Shown here: positions 36,832-46,800 of the stretch, in pieces | Position numbering within the stretch: the stretch's first letter is position 1 | How the letters are laid out: each line of letters begins with the position of its first letter | Assembly: GCF_000186865.1 (NCBI RefSeq) | Contig: NW_008705579.1 | Coordinates: 421,443-485,442 of the forward strand | Direction: 5' to 3' | Source: Aureococcus anophagefferens | Taxonomy: Eukaryota > Sar > Pelagophyceae > Pelagomonadales > Pelagomonadaceae | Length of the DNA: 64,000 nt | Notes under the pieces: model-generated | Told to the model about the DNA's origin: nothing | Databases searched by the model: none | Seen by the model: only the letters and a program-made list of their open reading frames with translations | Made by a program: the position numbers and the translations under genes

Positions 36832-37064
36832 CGGGCCGGGGTTGGTTTTTGGGAAGGGGGGTCGGGGGGCTCGTGTCGGGCCGTGGCGGGCGTCGACGGC
36901 CGACGCCGACGACGCGCTTGCCGACGTCGACGCCGCGGCCGTCGGACGACGACGCCGTCCAATCAGCGTTCACGCCGCTCGCTCGAGATCGAGCTCGGAG
37001 CTCGTTGCTCGAGCAGTCGAGGGCCAGGAAATCTCGCCTCTCGCGCCGTCGCGCTCCCTGCACG

Positions 37065-38891
37065 ATGGCCGTGTTCCTGAGCAACGACGCCTTGGTGGGC
37101 CGCTTGGTGCCCGGCCCGACGATGGAGCGCGGCCACGCGCTGAACCTCTACGCGCATCCCAAGGAGCCCAAGCTCGTCTACTGCTTCGGCAAGTACGTCG
37201 TCGCGCGAAATTTGAACGACAGCGGCGACAACTTCGTCTACCGCGGCCACAAGTACGACGTCGGCGCCGCGGCGTTCAGCCCCAACGGCTACTGGGTCGC
37301 GTCGGGCGACGCGGGCGGCTTCCTCCGCGTCTGGAGCTGGGACAACCCGGAGCACGTCCTCAAGGTCGAGGTCCAGGTCTTCGCCGGCGCCATCAAGGAC
37401 CTGCAGTGGGACGGCGAGTCGAAGAAGATCGTCGTCGTCGGCGACGGCAAGGGCGTCGTCGCCAAGTGCGTCATGTGGGACACGGGCAACGCGGCGGGCG
37501 AGATGGTCGGCCACAGCAAGAAGGCCATCACGTGCGCGTACCGCCAGGCGCGGCCCTTCCGCATCATGACGGGCTCCGAGGACTTCAAGTGCGCCTTCTA
37601 CAAGGGCCCGCCCTTCAAGCTCGACCACACGTGCGCGGAGCACAAGAACTACGTCAACAAGGTCGCCTATTCGCCGTCCGGCGATTTCGTCGCGTCCGTG
37701 GGCAGCGACAAGAAGATCGTCCTCTACGACGGCAAGGAGGGGACCGTCGCCGGCGAGCTCAAGGGCGACGGCAAGGCGCACCCGCAGGGGTCCGTCTACT
37801 CGTGCGCGTGGGCGCCCGACTCGTCGAAATTGCTGACGGCGTCCGCGGACAAGGCGCTCCACCTCTGGGACGTCGGGGCCAAGAGCCTCGTGGCGACCAA
37901 GGCCATGGGCGCGGACGTCGCGGACATGCAGATGGCCGCCGTCTGGGTCCACGGCCAGGCCATGTCCGTGTCGCTGTCGGGCGACGTGAACTACCTCGAC
38001 GAGGCGCTGAACGTCACCAAGGTCGTCCAGGCGCCCCAGGCGCCCGTGAGCGCCATGGCCGTCGTCGGGTCCACGATCGTCGCCGGCTGCAACGACGGCA
38101 CGGTGTTCAAATCGACGGACGCGAAGAGCTGGACGAAGCTGGACGGCGCCGTCCCGCGGTCGCACGTCCGGGCCGCGCACGGGGGCAAGGTCACGGCCGT
38201 CGCGGCCTTCGGCGGCGGCTTCGCGACGGCGGGCTTCGACGACACCGTGCGCTTCTGCGACGGCGCCGCCTACGACGCCGAGGTCAAGGTCGACGGCCAG
38301 CCCAAGGGCCTCGCGGCGCTCGGCGGCGACAACGTCGCCGTGGCGACGACGAAGGGCCTCGCGATCGTGTCCAAGGGCGCGACCTTCGCGGGCGTCGTCA
38401 AGTTCGAGGCCGTGGCCTGGGACGCGACGGCGTTGGCCGCGGCGCCCGACGGGTCCAAGTTCGCCGTCGGCGCCAAGGACGGCGCGATCCGCGTCTTCGA
38501 CGCGTCGCTCGCGGAAGTCGCGGCGCTGCCGCCCCAGCGCGGCGAGATCACGTCCCTCGCCTGGTCGCCCGACGGGTCCAAGCTCGCCGCCGGCGACGCG
38601 GACCGCGAGATCAAGGTCTACGACGCGTCCGCGGGATTCGCCGTCGTCGTCCAGAACCTCTGGCGGTTCCACACCGCGCGCGTGACCGCGCTCGCGTGGT
38701 CGCCCGACTCCATGTTCCTCGCGTCGTCGAGCAACGACGAGTCCATCTTCTACTGGTCCCTCGCGAACCCGCAGAAGAGCGCCCACAAGTACGACTTCAC
38801 GCACAAGGACGGCACGACGGCGCTCGCGTTCCTCGGAGGGAACGTCGTCTCCGCGGGCAACGACGCGTGCGTCTGCCTCTGGACCGTCTAG
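37065..38891 (+). CDS. AIP1: Actin-interacting protein 1 (WDR1/AIP1)
   Basis: The 608-residue protein has the length and WD40 layout of AIP1, a double beta-propeller that works with cofilin to disassemble actin filaments. Typical blocks are YRGHKYDVGAAAFSPNGYW, GVVAKCVMWDTGN, MTGSEDFKCAFYKGPPFK, EHKNYVNKVAYSPSGD, LLTASADKALHLWDV and, near the C-terminus, ALAWSPDSMFLASSSNDES. FYKGPPFK is especially characteristic of AIP1. ATG 37065 gives the conserved N-terminus. Single exon, convergent with the SLC25 gene (8 bp between stops). Together with the formin, it shows a conventional actin system. Confidence 0.9.
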   Translation: MAVFLSNDALVGRLVPGPTMERGHALNLYAHPKEPKLVYCFGKYVVARNLNDSGDNFVYRGHKYDVGAAAFSPNGYWVASGDAGGFLRVWSWDNPEHVLKVEVQVFAGAIKDLQWDGESKKIVVVGDGKGVVAKCVMWDTGNAAGEMVGHSKKAITCAYRQARPFRIMTGSEDFKCAFYKGPPFKLDHTCAEHKNYVNKVAYSPSGDFVASVGSDKKIVLYDGKEGTVAGELKGDGKAHPQGSVYSCAWAPDSSKLLTASADKALHLWDVGAKSLVATKAMGADVADMQMAAVWVHGQAMSVSLSGDVNYLDEALNVTKVVQAPQAPVSAMAVVGSTIVAGCNDGTVFKSTDAKSWTKLDGAVPRSHVRAAHGGKVTAVAAFGGGFATAGFDDTVRFCDGAAYDAEVKVDGQPKGLAALGGDNVAVATTKGLAIVSKGATFAGVVKFEAVAWDATALAAAPDGSKFAVGAKDGAIRVFDASLAEVAALPPQRGEITSLAWSPDGSKLAAGDADREIKVYDASAGFAVVVQNLWRFHTARVTALAWSPDSMFLASSSNDESIFYWSLANPQKSAHKYDFTHKDGTTALAFLGGNVVSAGNDACVCLWTV

Positions 38892-38899
38892 GGAGACCA

Positions 38900-40015
38900 T
38901 TAAGACGCGCCGCTATCGAGGAGGTCCTTGACGTACTCGAAGGTCGCGAAGGAGATCCCGACGGACGGCGCGGCCTTGGCGTAGTTCGGCCCGAGGCCCC
39001 GGTACAGGTTCAACGGCATCGTCCAGTCGCGCGTGATCGCCCGGAGCGTGCCCGCCATCGTCGTCTCCAGCGTGCCGCCGCCGCGCACCTTCAACGTCGC
39101 GACCTGCAGGTTGCGGCGCACGGTGTCGAAGGGGAAGGCCACGGTCATGCCGCAGACGCCCGCGGCCGCGCCGCACGCGACCTTTGTGAGGGGGTGGACC
39201 TCGCCCCGGTCGTCGAGGCCGACGCCGCGCTCCCGGCATCGCCGCTTCAGGATGTCGAAGATGGCGAAGTCGATGCCGATGTAGGGGATGATGCCGCAGA
39301 GCGACGGCAGCAGGCCTCGAAACAACCCGCGGACGCCCTCGGCGCGCGCGAGGTTCGCCATGTTCCGCAGCAGGCCGTTGTCGACCTCGCCCCGGAAGTC
39401 CACCGTGCGCCGCGCGCGCATGAGGTCGATGGGGTAGGTGCACGTCGTCGACGTCGCGCCGGCGAGGCCGCCGGCGACCATCAATTGCCACGCGCGGAGC
39501 GGCTCGCCGTCGTCGCCGAACAACGTCCGCTTGTAGAGCGCGTACGTCGCGAACTGGATGGCGCTGCTGGGCACGACGCGCACGCAGTTGAGGCCGTTGC
39601 CCCGCCAGAGGCCGCGCACGCCGTCCTTGACGACGAGGTCGCCGAGCGACCGCAGGATGCCGCTGTGCCGCACGGGCCGGCCCCCGGCCGAGATGCCCTG
39701 GACCTGAAACAAGATCTTCAGGCGCTCCAAGGGAGCCACGGCCGTGCGGCTGCAGGCGCCGGCGACGCCGCCGGCGGCCAGCGTGCTCAGCCAGCGCTCC
39801 TCCGTCGCCGCCGGCGTCGTCTCGTTGGTGGTATCGGCGTCGCCGTCGTCGTCGACGTACTCGAGGACCTCGACGCCGGCGAGCTTCGGATCGAAGGCGA
39901 GGCGCGTGTCGCGGCGTCTCGCGATGGACAGTTCGGGCGAGTGGACGTCCGGCGGCCGCGACTCCGGCTCGCGCCGCCGTCGTCGTCGCTGTTCATCGTG
40001 GTCTGGATCTACCAT
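38900..40015 (-). CDS. Mitochondrial carrier family (SLC25) protein
   Basis: The 371-residue protein contains three carrier repeats with signatures APLERLKILFQVQ, YPIDLMRARR and FPFDTVRRNL. The second halves are GLWRGNGLNCVRVVPSSAI, GLFRGLLPSLCGIIPYIGI and NLYRGLGPNYAKAAPSVGI. The sequence resembles the CoA, ADP or Mg-ATP/phosphate branch (SLC25A42, A16, A24). The substrate cannot be fixed because EF-hands of the A24 type are absent. The roughly 75-residue N-terminal extension is Arg-rich and then acidic, and is not a clear presequence. The gene is divergent from the COG0523 GTPase gene. Confidence 0.85.
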   Translation of the reverse strand: MVDPDHDEQRRRRRREPESRPPDVHSPELSIARRRDTRLAFDPKLAGVEVLEYVDDDGDADTTNETTPAATEERWLSTLAAGGVAGACSRTAVAPLERLKILFQVQGISAGGRPVRHSGILRSLGDLVVKDGVRGLWRGNGLNCVRVVPSSAIQFATYALYKRTLFGDDGEPLRAWQLMVAGGLAGATSTTCTYPIDLMRARRTVDFRGEVDNGLLRNMANLARAEGVRGLFRGLLPSLCGIIPYIGIDFAIFDILKRRCRERGVGLDDRGEVHPLTKVACGAAAGVCGMTVAFPFDTVRRNLQVATLKVRGGGTLETTMAGTLRAITRDWTMPLNLYRGLGPNYAKAAPSVGISFATFEYVKDLLDSGAS

Positions 40016-40179
40016 TTGCTTTGATCTCAGGGATTAGCCATCCAGACGACCATCGCTTGCCCGGGCGGTGGATCCGGTTTTTGGTGAAGTCCTCGTTGCC
40101 GCTCACAAAGGCGATCGATGGCCGAGTTGTCTCCGTCAGAGTCTCTGCAACCGGCGACGCGAGCGACGGGCCGCAGGTG

Positions 40180-41214
40180 ATGTCGCACTTCCCGGCCCCC
40201 GCGGCGCCCCGGCGCACGCCCTGCAACATCATCACGGGCCCGCTGGGCGCGGGCAAGTCGAGCGCCATCGTCAACCTCCTGGCCAACCACAGCGACGGCA
40301 ACTGGGCCGTGCTCGTCAACGAGATCGGCGACGTGGGCATCGACGGCGCCATCGCCAAGTCGTCCGGCGCCGACGGGTCGGCCATGGTCGCGGAGATCGC
40401 CGGCGGCTGCATCTGCTGCGCGAACGGCGTCGCCGCCACGGTCACGATCACGCGGCTCCTGCGGCGGAAGCCGAGCCGCCTGCTCATCGAGCCGAGCGGC
40501 CTGGGCCACATCGACGAGCTCGCGGAGGTGCTCTGCAAGGCGCCGCTGAGCAACGCCCTGGAGCTGCGCGGTTTGATCTGCATCATCGCCTGCGACCGCC
40601 ACGCGCGTCTGTGGGAGGCGGGCGAGAACTACCGCGACATGGTCCACGCGTCCGACGTCTTGGTGTTGAACCGCCGCGACGTCGACGAGGCGAAGACCGT
40701 CGACGTGGAGCACTGGGCGCGCGAGCTCTACCCGCCGAAGGCGGTGCGCGCGGGGACCCGCGGCGCGTTCGCGCCCGATTTGCTCGAGGTGAAGCGCTTG
40801 GAGCCGCTGCCGGACCACGACGACTGCGACGAGGACGAGAACCGCGCGGGCAGCCGGTCGACGTGGACCCACGTCGACGGCGTCGTGCGCACCGTGGCGG
40901 CGCGCGACGGCCACGCGTTCGTCGGCCTTCGGTGGCCGAAGAATTCTCGGCCCTTCGACGACGCGGCGCTCGCCGCGGCGTGCGCGGCGACCGTCGCGCT
41001 GCCGGGCCTCGAGCGCTTCAAGGGCGTCTTCTACGTCAAGACGCGCGGCTGGGTCCTCGTGCAGTGGGTCCGCGGCGACGCCGCGGGCACGTCGGAGCCC
41101 ATCTCGCGGTCCGCGGACGCGCGGCTCCAGACCATCTTCGCGGGGCCGCCCCTCCCGCCCGCCGCCGTCGCCGCCCTCGAGCAGCGCTTCTTCGCGGCGC
41201 AACTAACCGCCTAG
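40180..41214 (+). CDS. COG0523 (CobW/ZNG1-like) metal-chaperone GTPase
   Basis: The 344-residue product has Walker A GPLGAGKSS (residues 20-28), VNEIGDVGIDGA, the metal-binding GCICC (CxCC at 77-80), RLLIEPSGLGH, and a nucleotide-base motif VLNRRDVD. These define the COG0523 family, which delivers Zn, Co or other metals using GTP. The C-terminal domain is short and lacks an obvious His-rich tail. An upstream in-frame ATG at 40021 would add 53 residues with no targeting character, so 40180 is preferred. The neighbouring CDF transporter 14 kb away is the other metal-handling gene. The cargo metal is not known. Confidence 0.85.
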   Translation: MSHFPAPAAPRRTPCNIITGPLGAGKSSAIVNLLANHSDGNWAVLVNEIGDVGIDGAIAKSSGADGSAMVAEIAGGCICCANGVAATVTITRLLRRKPSRLLIEPSGLGHIDELAEVLCKAPLSNALELRGLICIIACDRHARLWEAGENYRDMVHASDVLVLNRRDVDEAKTVDVEHWARELYPPKAVRAGTRGAFAPDLLEVKRLEPLPDHDDCDEDENRAGSRSTWTHVDGVVRTVAARDGHAFVGLRWPKNSRPFDDAALAAACAATVALPGLERFKGVFYVKTRGWVLVQWVRGDAAGTSEPISRSADARLQTIFAGPPLPPAAVAALEQRFFAAQLTA

Positions 41215-41253
41215 GTCAGTTTGACGTATTTCCGTGACTCCCACGGTCCGCCG

Positions 41254-42314
41254 CTAGGTTACTTCGACGATCGCGTCGTCGCCGCGGTAGAGCGCCGCGG
41301 CCGCGTCGTAGGCGCGCGTGAAGTCGGCCCGCGAGACGTCGTAGCCGCGGAGGAGCGGGGCGAGCGCGCGGTACGCGTAGCCCTCGTCGATCGTGAGGCG
41401 GTCGAAGGACAGGTAGACGTGGGGGATCTCGTAGTCGAGCAGGTACGTGTGCAGGTGGACCATGTCGTCCGCGTCGATCTTCTCCTGGCGCTCGCGCGCG
41501 ACGTCGGCGGCCTCGTCGCCGTACGACGCGGGGAAGTAGGCCGCGTAGAACTTCGTGTAGAGCCCGCCGCCCGCGGCGCCGCGGACCGCGCGGCTCTTCG
41601 ACACCGCGCCGAGGTCGCGCAGCGGCACGATGACGAAGCTCAGCGTCGACGCGAGGTACGGCCACGTGAGGTGCTCCTGCGCGCCGACGCGCAGGTCCTT
41701 GCGGATGATGAACCACATGCTCTTCAAAATGCGCGCCGCGCTGCGGAAGGGCCGCTCGAAGGACTCGCCCGCGGCCTCGCCCGCGTCGAAGCCCGTGTCG
41801 AGGCCGAGGAGCGCGAAGATGCGCATGAGAAACGTCGTCGCTGCGCGGCCCGTGCCTACCGAGGGTTGCTTCTCGTTTCCCGGCGAGCGTCGCGCGAAAC
41901 AGCGCGCCCGTCGCTCGACGCCGGGCCTTTACCGGTCACGAGCACCTTGCAGCGTTTCGGCGCCGCGGCGCCGAGGTGGACCGTGCCCGCGCAGGCCGGC
42001 TCCTCGCCGCCGATCGAGAGGCACGTCGCGCGCCGCGCCGCGAAGGCCTTGCGCAGCTTGTTCGTGAAGCAGTCCTTGAACGGCGCGCTCGCGCCGTCGC
42101 AGTCCGCCGCGACGCTGCCGTAGAACTTCAGCAGCGCGCCCTCGTCGTAGTGGTCGACGACGCGGTCCAGCACGTTGCGGACGATGGACGCCAGCTCGTC
42201 GTCGTCGGCGCCGTCGTCGAAGACGGCCTCGTGGCGCACGCCGTCAAAGTCCAAGCGGAAGTTGCACGGGGCGGCGGCCGCGACGGCGACGAGCAGCGCG
42301 ACGCGGCAGATCAT
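41254..42314 (-). CDS. Divergent secretory sulfotransferase-like protein, two exons
   Basis: Exons 42314-41933 and 41855-41254 give 327 residues. Exon 1 starts with a signal peptide (MICRVALLVAVAAAAPC) and a Cys-containing luminal region. Splicing across 41856-41932 (77 bp, GT-AG) rebuilds a phosphosulfate-loop-like KVLVTGTGRAATTFLMRIF from about residue 123. The usual GRSGTT has become GRAATT, so activity is uncertain. LGLDTGFD follows, then VIVPLRDLGAVSKSRAV, which resembles the 3'-phosphate block. Neither exon alone shows the family; the junction does. An ATG at 42347 would add 11 residues. The acceptor substrate is unknown. Confidence 0.6.
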
Positions 42315-42605
42315 TGCCGCGGCGGCGCATCGGGCTGCGACGAGCACGACAAGCAGGATGCCTCGACCATCGTGGGCTGCCGCGCGCGAAGCGCTCGCGA
42401 GCCGCGCGCGATTTCTCCGGCAGGGTGGACGAGCTCGCGGTCAATCGGACGCGCGCGCGACCAGGTGAGCAACTGCGCCGCGCGACTGTTTCGCGCACTT
42501 CCTGCGGCCGGGGCGGCTCGCGCAAGACCGCGCGCGAAACGACGGGGGGCCGCGCCGCGCCGACGCGCGCCGCCGTCGGCGAGCGCGAGCGCTTTTAGGT
42601 AGACC

Positions 42606-43441
42606 ATGGCGCGCCGCTACGACCGGAACGTGACGACCTTCTCGCCCGAGGGGCGGCTGCACCAGGTCGAGTACGCCGTCGAGGTGCGGCCCCCGGCGTT
42701 CTTTCCTCGGCCGCTCCCGCGGCGCGCGGCGACCGCGCGTTTCCGCAGGCGATCAACAACGCGGGCACGGCCGTGGGCCTGCTGGCGACGGACGGCGTCG
42801 TCATGGCCGGCGAGAAGCAGAAGGTGACGAAGCTCCTCGAGCCGCCGAAGAGCAGCGAGAAGATCTACAAGCTCGACGACCACGTCGCGTGCGTCGTCGC
42901 GGGGCTGACGGCCGACGCGAACATCCTCATCAACGAGGCGCGCGTCGCGAGCCAGCGCTACACCTACCAGTACGGCGAGGCCATCCCCGTGGAGCAGCTC
43001 GTGGAGAAGGTCTGCAACCACAAGCAGCTCTACACGCAGTACGGCGGCCAGCGGCCCTTCGGCGTGAAATTCCTCTTCGCGGGCTACGACGACCACTTCG
43101 GCTACCAGCTCTACCTCAGCGACCCGAGCGGCAACTACAGCGGCTGGAAGGCGACGTGCATGGGCCAGAACGCCAACTCGGGCCAGTCCCTGTTGAAAAA
43201 CGAGTACGACGAGACCATGGACGCCGCCGCGTGCGTCAAGCTGAGCCTCAAGGTCCTCAACAAGACCATGGAGTCCCTCAGCGCCGAGTCCATCGACCTC
43301 TTCGCCCTGAAGCGCAAGGACGACGGCTCCCTCGTCCACACGGTCTACCCCCACGACGTCGTCACCAAGCTCCTCGACGAGGTCAAGGCCGAGCAGGAGG
43401 CCGCGGACGCCGAGAAGGAGAAGCTCGCCGTGTCGTCCTAG
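42606..43441 (+). CDS. PSMA4: 20S proteasome alpha subunit PSMA4 type (alpha 3), two exons
   Basis: Exons 42606-42683 and 42749-43441 give 256 residues. The N-terminus MARRYDRNVTTFSPEGRLHQVEYA is the alpha-subunit signature, and the MARRYD form points to PSMA4. Further support comes from SEKIYKLDDHVACVVAGLTADANIL, RPFGVKFLFAGYD, YLSDPSGNYSGWKATCMG and the acidic/Lys C-terminal tail. It is a structural gate-forming ring subunit with no catalytic Thr. The 65-bp intron is GT-AG (GTGCGG...CCGCAG), phase 0, and has no target duplication, so it looks like a conventional intron. Confidence 0.95.
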
Positions 43442-43831
43442 GGGGCGGAGGAGGGCCCGTTCGCCTATAAAGGACCGCCTTCTCTCGGAGCGTGCACGTC
43501 TCCTGCGGTCTTTTCCGAGTCGCGCCGGCGCGGCCGCGGCGGTGACGCGCGCGTTGAGCGCGCGCGCGTCAGCCGTCTAGGGAACACCGCGCGGGTTGTT
43601 GCGCGGTCGCTGCGAGGGCGGCGAGGTTCTACAATACTCGAGACAGGAAGCCTTCGACGGCTTGTCCATTAGTTCAACATCGACCTTCGCCAAAAGGAAA
43701 GATCATCTGCCACAATTTTAAATGAATCTCACGCAGCCCTGGAAGCGACACGCCGCCCTGTGCTTGGTTGGGAACGCAGGACTGTTGGCGGGCGCGGCCG
43801 CGGGGGCCGCGGGGGGCTCCCGGCCGACGCC
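43442..43831. promoter_or_regulatory. 390-bp intergenic region with TATA-like box and GC hairpin
   Basis: TATAAA at 43466-43471 is the clearest TATA-like element in the window. A perfect 11-bp inverted repeat TGACGCGCGCG / CGCGCGCGTCA lies at 43543-43571 with a 7-base loop. The region from 43611 on is AT-richer. No gene or recognisable small RNA was found; the TATA box is about 365 bp from the next ATG, so its role is uncertain. Confidence 0.4.
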
Positions 43832-46800
43832 ATGGCGCCCCAGAGCCCGGAGGAGGAGAAGTACGACCTCATCAACCTGAAGACGCGCGTGCTCGAGGAC
43901 GCGGGCACGTCCATGCCCGACTTCGAGAAGGTCTACTGCATCCCCGAGGGGGACGACTGGGAGTTCGAGAACGTGCTCGGCCGCTTCTCGCGCGTCTCCG
44001 GCGCGAAGCGACACGCGCGACCCGGACCCCGACGCGCGCGACCCCGCAGGCGCGCGCGGCGCGGCGACGCGAAGACGGCGTACGCGTTCCTCAAGGCGGA
44101 CTACGACTGGCGCGTGGAGCACGGCGTCGCGGCGCTGCGGACCCAGTCGCCGGCGGAGGTGCTGGGCTGCGACCCGCGCGTGTTGTCCCAGTACTACGAG
44201 CGGCGGCTCCTGGGCGTCGACGCGCACGGGCGGTTGTGTTTGTACCAGGGCTACAAGAACATGCTCGCGCGCGAGCTCAAGAAGCACGTGCCCCTCGAGA
44301 AGGTGACGCGCTTCCACATCTGGGAGCAGGAGCGCGCGGCGGCGATCATCGACGAGCTCGTGCGGACGCGGCGGCGCCGCGGCGGCCGCGGGCCGCCGAT
44401 CCAGCCGAAGATGGCCGTCATGCTCGACGTCTCGGACATGACGATCTCGCGCCACGTCAACTCCGACTTCCTCTACGTGGTCAAGACGCTGGCGAACTAC
44501 GACCAGAACCACTTCCCCGAGCGCATGGGCACGACCTTCATCATGAACGCGCCGTCCGTCTTCGGCATGGTCTGGCGCATCGCGACGCCCGGGGCGGGAA
44601 ACGGGTGGTTTGAGGTCGCTTCGACGTGAGTGTGCCGCGCGCGCGCGCGCCAGGAAATGTGTCGACGCGTCGAGACCGCTCCGAGAGATGATCGCTCGTT
44701 CAAAAATCAGCCGAAACGATGGGAAAATGGCCGAGAGAGGAGCCGACATGTCGCACGCTTGTCCCGCCCAGGTCAAGCCGTGGCTCGACGCGCACACGGT
44801 GAAGAAGATCCACATCGTCACGGACAAGGAGGACTGGCGCACCATCGTCGCCGCGAAGCTCGGCGACCCCATCATGCAGAATTTAGCCGACGAGGTCCAG
44901 CTCGACGAGGCCGTCAACGACCCGGCGGACGACCTGAACCACTCCGTCAAGGACGTCGCGGCGGCGCTGCTGGAACGTCTGGGCGGCGCCGAGGAGGTCA
45001 AGGAGGAGGACGACGCGCCGCCGTCGACGCCCAAGGGCCAGATCCGCCCGAGCTACGCGGACTCGTCGTTCGTGACCGTCGAGCGCGGCGACGACGACAG
45101 CGACGACGACCACTTTCTGGACGCGCGGAGCCCGAAGCTCACGTCCAAGGAGGCGAAGAAGGAGCTGCTCCTCCTCGACTCGCTGGCGTCGGGGCGGTCC
45201 GCGGGCGACCTGGCGAAGGCGCTCCAGCGCCTCGTCGTCGTGCAGATGGGCGCGACGATCGCGCTGTGCTGCCCAGGGCAGCAAAAGGGTGATTCAACGT
45301 CGCTTCAACGTGAGTGTTCCGCGCGCGCGCGTTCCGGAAAAAGCATCCATGCTTCGAGACCGTTCCGAGAGATGATCGCTCGTCCAAAAATCAGCCGAAA
45401 CGAGCGGAAAACGACCGAGATAGGAGCCTTTGAAGTTGGGAATTTCGCACCCGTTTGCTGCCCAGGTGCTGCCTGAGCCTGCTCGCGCTGCTGGACACGA
45501 ACATCGCCTGGGACCCCCACGTGCCCGCCGTCGGGTTGCTCCTCGCGGCGATGACCGTGCCCTTCGGGGCCATCGGCTACTCGGGCGCGGCGCGGCGGAA
45601 CCCGGGCGTGCTCAGCGTCCACCTCGCGTGCATGTCCGCGCTGAGCGGCGCCTTCCTGATTCTGGCCGTGGCGAGCCTCGAGGTCGCCGTCGGCGCGTCG
45701 GACGGCTACTTCTTCTCGCGGGCCGCGCGCGCGTCCGTGCGCCAGCACAACCTCGCCGTCGGCGTCGCGTCCGTGGGGCAGCTCGTCGTGGGGCTGCCCC
45801 AGTGCGTCGCGTCGCTGCTGCTGCGGCGGCGGCTGAGCGCGCTGCTGACGCGGCGCGGCGCGTCCGACGACGTCGCGGACCGGCGCTTCGCGCTGAAGAC
45901 GTGCTCCGTCGTGCTCTGCCTGTTGGGCCTCGTCGGTTTGTCGTACTCGTCGGCCGTCGTGTCGTACTTCGTGCGCCAGCACCTCGGCGCCGCGGCCTTC
46001 GCGCCCTACATGCTGCTGGAGGGGTCCATCATGCTCCTCGTCGTGGCGGCCTTCAGCCGCTGGTGCTCCGCGGAGGCGATGATGAACGTCGACGTCATCC
46101 GCTGGTACTGCGCGCTCGCGCGGACGACGGCGGCCTACTTCTGCGTCGCCTTCGCCGTCGCCGTCGTGACCCTGCTGTCCATCGGCGCCAAGGCGACGCG
46201 CGGCGGCCGCGAGCGCACGTCCGTGACCGCCAAGGCCACGGGCCTGCTCCTGCTGCTCGCGACGTTCGACGCTTTGATCGCGTCGACGCTCCTCGTGTCC
46301 GTGCGCGCGGCGCAGACGCTGCTCATCGCCCGGGAGCTCATGGCCGCGGAGAAGATGATGGCGCGCCGGGGCCGGCCGCGGTCGTCGAGCGCGGAGAAGA
46401 AGCGGCCGAACTCGCCGCTGCGCGCCGCGCTGCGCCTCGTCGCGTCGCCGTCGCTCATGTCCGACGCGGACGACGTCATCCCCGACGACGCGGACGAGGA
46501 GGCCGTCGCGACGGCGCGCTTCGAGGACGAGGACGAGGACGATCTCGAGCAGGTGCCCCTGACGGACTACGAGCGCGGCGCGATCTGCTGGGCGCTCTTC
46601 ACGGGCCTCGTGCACATCTTCATGGACGGCACGTTCGCCATCTTCAGCCACCTCGTGCGCTTCACCAACGACCGGGGCCGGCTCCAGCGGCCCTGGTTCG
46701 TCGAGCTCTGGCACCTCTGGGGCAAGGTCGACGCGCGCTACCGCCGGTCCGACTCGTTCATCGTCGTCCAGGTCGGCGCGATGGCGCTCGTCGCGGGGCC

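Noticed and set aside
36842..40024. 1,060-codon plus-strand frame across AIP1 and the SLC25 gene
   Set aside because: It spans two recognisable genes on opposite strands and has no family motifs.
43442..43831. snRNA or tRNA gene in the spacer after PSMA4
   Set aside because: No U6-like ACAGAG block, Sm site in context, or tRNA A/B boxes could be recognised.
43994..44049. Possible 56-bp intron in the Sec14 exon (GT at 43994, AG at 44048-44049)
   Set aside because: Removing it breaks the frame; the Arg-rich stretch is read as a coding insertion.
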